Part shown: in pieces, positions 46,421-55,181 of the stretch
How the letters are laid out: the number at the start of each line of letters is the position of its first letter
Numbering within the stretch: the first letter of the stretch is position 1
NCBI GenBank assembly: GCA_012931725.1
Contig: CM022948.1
Coordinates: forward strand, 70,485,455-70,549,454
Source: Litsea cubeba
Taxonomy: Eukaryota; Streptophyta; Magnoliopsida; Laurales; Lauraceae
Direction of reading: 5' to 3'
DNA length: 64,000 nt
Notes under the pieces: generated by a model
What the model was told of the DNA's origin: nothing
Databases searched by the model: none
The model's input: the letters and a program-made list of their open reading frames with translations, nothing else
Program-made: the position numbers and the translations under genes

Positions 46421-46703
46421 GAAGTAAGGGTCAACTCAAGAATAAAGGAAAGAGAAGGGATTAAAGTACAAAAGAAAAAAACCACTAGAAGACAATCGAC
46501 TTCTCCCCAAGTTATTACATTTTGGAGATGGAGATCAAAGGGACTGCATAAAGCTTAATTCTTCCGGACCACAATGTAAAATGCAACAAAGACCAAGACT
46601 ATTAAGACACAACGAAGGCAACACCACAACCATTCATTGTGACGTGACATTCAACAAAAGTGGCATAGTTGTTGAGCCAACACATAGTGCAGTGGTAAGG
46701 CAT

Positions 46704-47083
46704 GTTAGGTCCCTGGTACAACCCTCGTGTGCACCCGTGGTGGAGTGATGCTCGAATGCCTTCCTAACACAACCAACAGACCATAAAACCATTGTTGTGC
46801 CGTTTTCCATCACCAATTGATTTTGGGATAAGTGGTAGCTCAATGGGGTCAGAGATCCAACAAGTGGTAAGGTTTGGGGGTTCGAGTCTCCTCTCGAGTG
46901 GTACCAGTGAGGGGGGATTGTTAGGTCCCTGGTACAACCCTCGTGTGCACCTGTGGTGGAGTGATGCTCGAATGCCTTTCTAACACAACCAACAAACCAT
47001 AAAACCATTGTTGTGCCGTTTCCCATCACCAATTGGTTTTGGGATAAGTGGTAGCTCAATGGGGTCTGAGATCCTACACATCC
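46704..47083. repeat. 216-bp-period duplication with tRNA-like promoter boxes
   Basis: GTTAGGTCCCTGGTACAACC starts copies at 46704 and 46920 that stay alike for about 160 bp. Each carries GTGGTAGCTCAATGGGG (box A-like); the spacer holds GGGGTTCGAGTCTCC (box B-like). A SINE duplicated in tandem is the likely explanation. Confidence 0.6.
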
Positions 47084-47538
47084 TTCCATCATAAGAGAGA
47101 TGCATGGATCAAGTTTCTTAGGACCGGTTTACAGTTATTCTCCAATAAAGCAAAATAAAAGAAATAAGCTGGTTAGACAATAAAGTCTCCCAATATTCAA
47201 ACTCACAAGGTATTCACAGTTAGTGAATTCCCCATGATGAAGATGAACTGTATAGAGGGGGTGCATTCAGCATTGGATAAAGCAGTATGCATAAGCAATC
47301 CACAAATTCTGTGAGCACATTTAGATCCACATACTGAACCGGTGGAGCAGATAAGGTTCTGCATTCACTCGACCTTTCCAGCATTTACAATGGATAATAT
47401 TGAAGGGCTACAAGCCTTGTGCTAAACCCTTCTTTTACCTTATCCAACACAATCTCTCAAGTAAATCTTCCACTTGTTAACCGCATGTTCCAAACAAGTC
47501 CTATGTTTTTTTGGTATCCCAGCAAAGGGGCTAAGACC

Positions 47539-47630
47539 CTAAAAGTGACTCACACATGTGAGGTAAGGGGAACTCACACATGCGAGGAGGCACAACTCAC
47601 ACATAAGGTAATAGCAACTCACACATGAAA
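47539..47630. repeat. Short tandem AACTCACACATG repeats
   Basis: ACTCACACAT occurs four times at about 25-30-bp spacing, next to GTGCCAGGTTCTAAGCCCGG, which resembles a SINE box-B region. Confidence 0.6.
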
Positions 47631-47920
47631 GGACGGGGGTGCCAGGTTCTAAGCCCGGACCTCTCAATGAGAACTGCCACTCCTTAGTCCTTACTACTGA
47701 GGTAAGGAGCCGTTCTCCAAACAAGTTTTATATGCTACAACTCAACTGCTAGGAATACCTCTCAATTAGACAAATGCCAACTAACAACAAACTATAGACA
47801 TTTCATAAGATAGCTAAGAAAGCAAAAATTGTCTTAGGAGCTAAGCTAATTAACTGTTAGTGGAGTTACATAAAGTAAAGAAAGACTGACCTGTCTGGTT
47901 CTTCTACTCCTTTGATCACG

Positions 47921-47978
47921 CCAAAAACATTTTGGATTGTAGTCATGCTCCAAAAACATTTTGGATTGTAGTTATGCT
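47921..47978 (-). repeat. 29-bp tandem duplication inside exon 2 of the pseudogene
   Basis: Two 29-base units (47978-47950 and 47949-47921 on the minus strand) differ by one base. Removing one restores a 68-nt exon whose phase fits both neighbours; with both, the frame shifts and reads GCA TGA. Confidence 0.9.
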
Positions 47979-49274
47979 CTGAGTCCCCTGAAATTTTCAA
48001 TCACAACCCCACGACTGCCATTTTAGTGAAACCAAAAGGCCCCCAAAAGGTTGCATTTTAGAGACAAGATCCAAAAGAGAATTGAAAGAAAAGAAAAGAA
48101 AAGTGCTTGACTGTATCTTTTGACATGAAAATAGTGCTGGCTAGTCCAAATGGTCCCAAAATTTTCCAATTCACAGGACCAGAACAAACCCAAGTCAGAA
48201 ATTTTAGTGTATACACATCAAACAACAGAGAGAGAACAAAACCATTGTGGCCAATTTCATGCAAATCATTTCCCAAGCATGGATTTTCTTACATTGTATG
48301 TGAGGTTGAGTACTCCTGGACCTGGGCCAACCCTGTAGACTAGGTCATGGGCCCCACCCTGCCAATCATCAGGTGCCATGTGTCCTCCTATCGCCTTCCG
48401 GATTGCCTCGCCGTCGGCCGATGACACTGGCAGGGACGGGATGAGTGTGGCCCACCCAGAGGACCCCACTTCTTCATCAGACATCCTCTCACATGATCGA
48501 GTACTGGGCCACCCGGGTGCGGTCGGGTCTCCGGAACCCGAGGAAACGGTTCCCAGCTGGACCCCACTTGGCGGCATCCACTCCTCGTCCGGGAACCACC
48601 TCCGGCCGCCGCCCCCGCCGTAGTCCTTGGAATCCGTATACAAAACCACCCCAACAGCGCCGGCGTCGTGGGCATTCCGGACAATATCTCCCCGGAAAAC
48701 CTTGCCGTACCTGGCCAAGACAACGGCGCCGGAAACGTCGACACCCATCTCCGTCAACCTCTCGAAATCCTCCACGCGTCCGTAGTTCACGTACGCCACG
48801 TGGCCAGCGGCGGACCCCGGCCTGGCGTAGGCATGGAACGTGGGTATGGCCTGGCCGGCGACGTCGGCATGGCGGCCGCCGGAGGGTGGGGAGGGAGAGT
48901 CCGCGAGAGGGAGCGAGATACGGGATACGCTAAGGATACGTCGCAGGATACGGTACGTGTACGTATGCCGAATGAGGAGAGGGTGGAGATGACGTGGGCA
49001 GCGGCGGCGGCGGCGGCGTTGGCCGGAGATCCCCCGACGTGGGGGCGGCGGGTAAGGGAGAGGAGGTGTGGGGGATGGTGGAGTTGGAGGCGGAGGAGAT
49101 GTAGAGGGAGTGGTAGGTTGATTTGGGAAGAGGAGAGAATAAAAAGATGGTGGAGAGGAGGATGGATATGAACAAGGTAATGATGGCGGTATTTGTAGTT
49201 GAAAGCTTGAATATTGGTGGTTTTTGTCCTGCAAGGTGGTTTTCTTTGAATCTAGATGGTTTGAGGGAAGTCAT

Positions 49275-52209
49275 TTATAAGGAAAGATTAGTTTTTTCTT
49301 TGCATACATGCACTGATGCACTACACTATAAGAAGAGAAAGAGTAGTACTACATTGAGGGATATATATAGAGAGGTAGTACAGAAGATGAAATTGGTGTG
49401 AGTTTGCTGCTGCATATAAATAGGATGGAGGAGGAGAAAACCAATATGAAACAAAGAGATTCATTTTGGAAAATCAGTATTTACAATTGCATAATGGTAC
49501 AGTGGATGGAGAGAGGACAAAATCTTCTCCAACTCTTGGAGGAGAGAAGATGGAGCATGTGAGTGGGCTAATTGGATAAAAGGGTTTCTTGTTGATTGGA
49601 TGTTTACTGGATTGGATTGAAATGACTGTTATAGGAATCAAAGTTTGGGGCCATTAAATGGATGATCAAAATGGTAATGATATCTAATGAATGTTGGTTT
49701 TATGATTTTTAGATTGGATGAATGAATAATAAATAATATTGAAGTGGGTTACTTCTTTGATAGATGGCGAATTTAAAATTCTTCCTTGAATCTAGCGGAA
49801 TTGATGAACTTTATAAATACGGGAGGTTTTGATTTTGTGAAAAATAGATAAGACTATAAGAACCCTGTGGAGGATTAGACTCTTCTCAAGTTTGTTTATA
49901 TGCACCATGAAAATCAAATAGTGTAGGAGTTTCTTTGCTCCATGAAAGGCAAGTTCAGATGTCTTGATAAGCCAGCGCAAGATAAAATGCCCAAGGTCAG
50001 AGACCAAAAATCCCACATTTTATTCCGACGAGTCTTCAGGTTTTAATCTATGATAATGAAGCAATGTATTATCTTCTCTCTTCGTCCTCTTTTATATATT
50101 ACAAGGAAGTCATCCATGTACAGCAAACAGCCTAGCTTGTCGAGGCTACCTAGCTCACTCTACCTAATTACTAGAATTTGAAAAGTTTTAAGATTGTGTT
50201 TGTGCAGGTGGGTTGCCGCAGTAAGGGCCTAAGGTAGGGATGGAAAATTCCGGCGCCTTCCTCACTAACACGTTTGGTGTAGTTGTGGATTGGAGATGAT
50301 TCCATCCTTTTATGCTTGTTTTCTATGCAATGAGAGGATTTCGAGATTCCAGCATTTAGGTTGGAATTGTCTTGCCAAGGCCATTTTGTCTTGCGCAAAT
50401 GCACAAACACACCCTAAAATCCTCAAAATACACCTTCCCGTCATTAGATGGATGCCAATTCACCAATTTGTCAATTTTACTTGAAGGTAAAACAATGCCA
50501 TGCAAGTAATTTGAACAGTTTGGATTTTATGGGTGAGCTCCACTAATGTTATATAGTTCTTGGCGCCAAGAATCCTATAAGTTCAGCCATGAGAGGATCC
50601 AGATTTTTAGGCCATGGCAATTCTAAGTAAGTAGCAATGGGAAGATATTATTTGGGCTAATGGGAAGTTGTGAGATTTCTTGAAAACTTGGGCCACTGGT
50701 GGATAACACATCCTTGAAAATTAATGCGCTTGGCAGGAAAGCCCTTACCAATTACAATCAACCCCAAAAAGGGGAGAAGAGAAACAAGAACGTTAGCGAG
50801 TTGCTCAATTGGGTGATGGCATCATCCTCATATTTGTCATGTAGCAAGGGCAAAAGACCTGACCTCCCGGTGATCACTTTGGTGGGTACACATGTCTACA
50901 TCGGTGGGCCCAATCATGCTTCACCTGGTACTCCATGTGTGAGTAGGAACAAACGCCAGGCCTGACTACTGCTACTGTGTATCATGTCCTCATGTTACCT
51001 TCTTCCTTTTTCTTTAATATGGTGTAGGATGTGACGCTTGCCCCTTTATATTTTTCCCATCAATCTCTTTCTTCTCACCTCTTCTTTCCTATAAGCCTTT
51101 CAATTGTCTTTACAGTGAAAATGGATTCTCTGTTTGATGCTCTCCACTCGTCTCACTCTCACCCACAGCACCATCGATCGACCCTTGGTGCTGATGCAGG
51201 GTGCTGCCAAAGAAGGAAAGGTTGTGGAGTTAGGATTTTTATTTAAAGGCTGCGGATCCTAATAGGTAATTTGGGTGCGAATACAAATTATAAGTTTTTA
51301 TTTGAATTTTGAGGATGGCCCCACATTTTTTATTAGAAATTTTAAAATGAATTTAAATTTTTCATATAGATTTTAGACCGCACCGCATTTTGAGGGACCA
51401 TGAGCACAAATAATTCACACTGGAGCAGTGTACAATGTAAAGTTCCTGAAAGCAGAGCACCCCAGGGGTGAGGGGAGTGAGCAAGGATTCTAGACTTAGG
51501 CTGGTTTAGGAATAAGATCATTTACCATTTTCTACCTTGTACAAGTGTAAAAAAAACAAAAACTGATAAGGGGCTGCTCTACAGTGTATATTCTTCTCAT
51601 CGCACAAATACATCAAATTACCACGCATGATTTCATGTGAAAAATGTTTTTTTGTGTGCAGAGTGTCTTTTGGGGATCCTATTCAATTCTTCTCTCATGA
51701 ATTGGAGTGTACTCAAATGCCACACTCATTGAGAGGATATTCACCATTGGATTGTAACAGTGCAAATGATGAGAGCCACCTATCCATCTAATTATTATCT
51801 TATGAATACAATGTATATCAGTTTGATCAATGTACTATTTAGACTTTAGTCTATCTCCATTTCTTGTTCTTCTCCCACGAACAGGAATGTGCTTAAACAG
51901 TGACTTGTCAGATTATTTAACATTGGATTAATGCCACATCAGCAGGCTGTATGTACAATTTTTAGCTCATATGTAATTATTGTGAGATAAACTGTTTCAA
52001 TTCAAAAGGTGAATGTCCCTTTGATAAAGTGATGTTTGGGCTTTATTTACCTGGGAAAGCATTCATCTAATGTTTTGGGATTAGAAACTGAGCCTTCAAT
52101 GGGTATGTCATGGGGATGTACAACACCAAGGGCCAGTTTGTTTGTACTGGATTAATTTCTCTGAGTTTTAAAAACTGTATTCCTATCAAAATGGTTTTTT
52201 TCTTTTTTT
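49275..52209. other. Intergenic region, no convincing gene
   Basis: Upstream of the carboxypeptidase pseudogene. The only gene-like spot is a TATA-like leader followed by a 41-codon frame (51121-51246, MDSLFDALHSSHSHPQHH...), which I cannot assign. Confidence 0.5.
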
Positions 52210-52448
52210 GAGGATTTTACCTAAAAAATCTTTCAAGACTTGTTAAAAGCCAAAAGCACTATCAATTTCTCATAAAGACCACAATAGTCCCAAAGGCCCT
52301 GTTGGGTATTTTTTTTAACTTTTAGCGCTGAGCGGGGATATCCCTGCTCATTTCCCTTAAACAAAACCCAAAACCCAAAAATTCATCTTCTCCCATATCA
52401 GATTGAAGAAGGAAGGAAGAACTGAACCCTAACCCTAAAATGAAGATG

Positions 52449-52751
52449 ATGCAGATCTTCGTCAAAACCCTAACAGGCAAAACCATAACCCTAGAAGTCG
52501 AATCCTCTGACACCATCGACAATGTGAAATCCAAGATTCAGAACAAGGTGGGCAGTCCCCCGGACCAGCAGCACCTGATCTTCACCGGAAAACAGCTCGA
52601 GGATGGCCGGACCCTCGCCGACTACAACATCCAGAAATAGAGCACCCTCCACCTCGTCCTCTGCCTTCGTGGCTGCATGGCCAAGAAAAGGAAGAAGAAG
52701 ACCTACACCAAGCCCAAGAAGACCAAGCACAAGAAGAAAAAGGTCAAGCTC
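52449..52751 (+). pseudogene. Captured ubiquitin-eS31 (RPS27a) fusion gene fragment, inactive
   Basis: The intronless frame from ATG 52449 encodes ubiquitin, beginning MQIFVKTLTGKTITLEVES and running to DYNIQK. Codon 64, normally Glu, is TAG (52638-52640). Past it the frame continues as STLHLVLCLRGC, then MAKKRKKKTYTKPKKTKHKK and KKVKL, the start of the eS31 ribosomal tail. Changes at normally invariant ubiquitin sites and LCLRGC in place of LRLRGG remove the processing site. Similarity stops at 52751, where a palindrome-rich repeat begins, so the zinc-ribbon half of eS31 is missing. An out-of-element MK-M leader (52440-52448) precedes the natural start. It is a dead captured copy, not the working host gene. 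Confidence 0.9.
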
Positions 52752-52970
52752 CCCGTCCCAACTGAAACCACCTTGAGAGAGACAATACTCTGGTGGGCGG
52801 GGATATCCCCGCTCACAGCACTAACAGAGGCAGGGATATCCCTATTCACAGCACTAATTTGGACGGGGATATCCCCGTCCCAACTGAAACCAGTCTTTGA
52901 GCACAGTACTCTGGTGGGCGGGGATATCCCCGCTCACAGCACTAACAAAAGCAGGGATATCCCTGTTCAC
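52751..52970. repeat. Tandem 122-bp repeat carrying GGGATATCCC palindromes
   Basis: CCCCGTCCCAACTGAAACCA starts at 52751 and again at 52873. Within the two units GGGATATCCC (EcoRV palindrome, often extended to GGGGATATCCCC) occurs five times, at about 52799, 52833, 52865, 52920 and 52954. The same palindrome lies in each terminal arm (about 52335 and 53370). Confidence 0.9.
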
Positions 52971-54588
52971 ATCACTAATTTGGGCGTGCACTGTCTTCTT
53001 CTTCCTCACATTCTGGAATCTGATTTTTGCAACTGTAGAAGTTCTAATCTGAACCCAGATGAAAAAGACCCAAATCTCCCCTCAAAATGATGAATTCAAG
53101 CACAATAACTTTTTAATCCTTGCAGATCCCAGAAAACCCTTTTACTTTGTAATAAGTAAAACCCCAAATTCCAGCTGGGAACTCTAGATTCAATCCTTAA
53201 AACCCATCTTTCGAAAATATAAGAATCTGAATGTGGAAAAAGCTCCTGTTCTAGAAGATCTGCATCTTCTTCGTTTTAGGGTTGGGGTTAGGTTCTTACT
53301 TCCTTCCTCGATCTGATATGGGAGAGGATGGATTTTTGGGTTTTGAATTTTGTTTAAGGGAAAGGAGCAGGGATATCCCTGCTCAGAGAAGAAAAGAAAA
53401 AAAAAAACCAAATTAGGCTTTTGAGACTACTGTGATCATTATAAGATGTTCATGGTGCTTTTGGCTATTGACAAGTCTTAAAGGATTTTTCAGGTAAAAT
53501 CCTCTTTTTTTTTTTAAAGGGCTAAAATTAAAGGAACAAAGGTGAAGGATCCACTAGTGGCGACAACCATCACCATATAAATCAAATCAGATTCTAAGAA
53601 AGTCAGGTTCTGATAAGTATCTCCAACTTCTTCACCATATCCCCTCTTTAGTATTCCTTTGTGGAACCTATTTTATTAAAAATTCATGGGAACTCAAATT
53701 CATGCAAACAAACAGGCCTAAGATACATTTGTGTGGCACTGTGGAAAACTGGTTCCGCAAAAAACCTTTTCCACTCTCTGTTGAAAACCAAGTACAAACT
53801 CCCACCCCCATTGAAAACGATTTTCTCCGGACTCGTAGGAAAGTTATAAAAAAAAAATTACATTTCCTCAACAACAACAACAAAAAAAAAAAAAAACAGC
53901 CACTTCAAATGTGGAACTGTGAGCACTCTAGATAACCTTAACCTTATTCACTTTTCATATTTTTTTCTTCGTAAAGCAGTTGCACAAACATGCTCTGAAT
54001 GATTTAAATATTTCCTCTGCCCCACTGCACAACCCAAATAGTAGTTTGGATGTGAAGAAAAAAGGTTTAAAACGAGAGAATAAAAAACTCTATAGTGCAA
54101 GTTTAATCTATGGATTACCTTCCCCTTTTTTTCACATCCAAACAGGCACATATGATCACTGCAATTTCATGGACGGTCCAGATAGATATGAATCTTCCCT
54201 ATTGATGAAGTTTTTCCACAATCCAAGAATAAATGGATTGGTAAAGAAGATTGACAAGTTTTAAAAAACGCCCATATTCAGTGCACTCAAGGGGTTGGTC
54301 CAGCTTGATGGGTCTGGGCCTCATAATTTAGATGGTAGCTCCCACCTCATGCCTGGTTGGATGTACCATATCATTAGAAAACCTCTATGAGGACATCACT
54401 CAGTACTTTGAAAACCATCTCCTCTTAACATGATTTTCATTTTTATAATTAATATTTAGTATATAGGAACTGCTATGGCAACTTAGTAGTATAATAGTGA
54501 TTACCTGTAGAAAAATAATGATAATAACAATGATAACAAATGCAGTTAACGTGATGATGACGGCCAAAACAATGGCATTAATGATGAT

Positions 54589-54740
54589 GGGAGATGCTCC
54601 TATGAGAGATATCTCTCACCTTAAATGAGAGATAAGGTGGGGGCACTCGCATCCATATCCAATGCCAACAACTTAAATGTGAGCCCCCCCCCCCAATCTC
54701 TCATATAAGGTGAAAGATATCTCTCATAGGAGCATCTCTC
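54589..54740. mobile_element. MITE, copy 2
   Basis: 152 bp from GGGAGATGCTCC to GGAGCATCTCTC with long inner complementarity (TATGAGAGATATCTCTCA). It shares the middle phrase (ATCCATATCCAATGCCAACA here, ATCCATCTCTAATGCCAACA in copy 1) with 5238-5390. ATGATGAT stands on both sides (54581-54588 and 54741-54748), an 8-bp duplication that would fit hAT-type insertion, though the area is ATG-repetitive. Confidence 0.8.
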
Positions 54741-54980
54741 ATGATGATTATACCAGGTAATAATGTTAAAAAATAGCCCTCTTCTAACTGATGTCAAAAA
54801 AGGTTAAAGATTAGATACTAGAAAGCAAACACAACATTAAATGACAAACACAAAAATCAAGAGTCCCAGATAATGATGATTATAACAGCAAATAATGTTC
54901 AACATTAGCCCTCTTCTCATAGATGTCTGAAAGGTTAAAATTACAGGTACAAATGGAACATCAAAATGTTAAAACAACCA

Positions 54981-55058
54981 CCAGCAGCCCCATCAGAGGT
55001 TAGACTACATATTTGGCTACCAGAAGCCCCATCAGAGATAAGACTACATATTTGGCTA
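54981..55058. repeat. 39-bp tandem duplication
   Basis: Two copies of a unit with GCCCCATCAGAG and ACTACATATTTGGCTA, differing at a few bases. Confidence 0.8.
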
Positions 55059-55181
55059 AGTTTGCTGTAAAGAGAACATTAGGACATAGAGAAGAAAGGA
55101 TCTGTAACAGCAGGAAGCTGTCTCAATTGTCGTGGAGGAAAAAATAATCAGCATATCGTCAGATAGCAAGCAAGATCTAGC

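Larger units (their letters stand above)
37713..49274 (-). pseudogene. Glutamate carboxypeptidase 2-like (AMP1/LAMP1 family), disrupted
   Basis: Eleven exons on the minus strand: 49274-48293, 47987-47891, 43322-43241, 42453-42361, 41899-41747, about 41380-41238, 40098-40015, 39201-39114, 38951-38835, 38721-38572 and 37895-37713. The N-terminus has a signal-anchor (IITLFISILLSTIFLF); a PA domain, an M28 zinc-peptidase domain (AVDPNSG, NWDAEEFG, VDSAV, PVYHS) and a C-terminal dimerisation domain (VRELNDRLMMADRAF ... WRVSRAV) follow. The family are ER-membrane peptidase-like proteins controlling shoot meristem activity in plants. Disruptions: two single-base frame losses in exon 1 (near 49078 and 48905), a 29-bp duplication with an in-frame TGA in exon 2, losses and a TGA in exon 6, and one lost base in exon 8. 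HRD is HRG in exon 3, and GYPVYHS is GCPVYHS. The zinc-ligand codons and exons 9-11 are intact, so inactivation looks recent. Confidence 0.9.
52210..53504. mobile_element. Gene-capturing inverted-repeat element (Pack-MULE-like)
   Basis: Two inverted arms of about 251 bp (52210-52460 and 53254-53504) enclose about 790 bp. From outside inwards both arms share GAGGATTTTACCT, AAGACTTGT, GCCAAAAGCAC, the palindrome-bearing GATATCCCTGCTC, TTTCCCTTAAACAAAA, CCCATATCAGAT, AACCCTAAAA and ATGCAGATCTTC. The left arm runs without a break into a ubiquitin-eS31 reading frame. T runs outside both ends hide any target duplication. The class is inferred from the long arms and gene capture; no transposase is encoded. 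Confidence 0.75.
53505..55181. other. Intergenic region with small repeats
   Basis: No gene seen. Contains MITE copy 2 (54589-54740), a degenerate duplication of about 130-bp period (from about 54743 and 54875, sharing TAGCCCTCTTCT), and a 39-bp tandem duplication (54981-55058). Confidence 0.6.

Noticed and set aside
48445..49171. Long plus-strand frames (162 and 167 codons) rich in Arg and Gly
   Set aside because: They are antisense shadows of the GC-rich exon 1 of the carboxypeptidase pseudogene.
48266..49234. 322-codon minus frame taken as one continuous carboxypeptidase N-terminus
   Set aside because: Its first 110 codons are out of frame; the true N-terminus (from 49274) and the TRRPH-VGGSPAN block lie in the two other frames, so two frameshifts are needed.
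51121..51246. 41-codon frame MDSLFDALHSSHSHPQHH... after a TATA-like leader
   Set aside because: No family match and no splice continuation found; noted only as a weak candidate.
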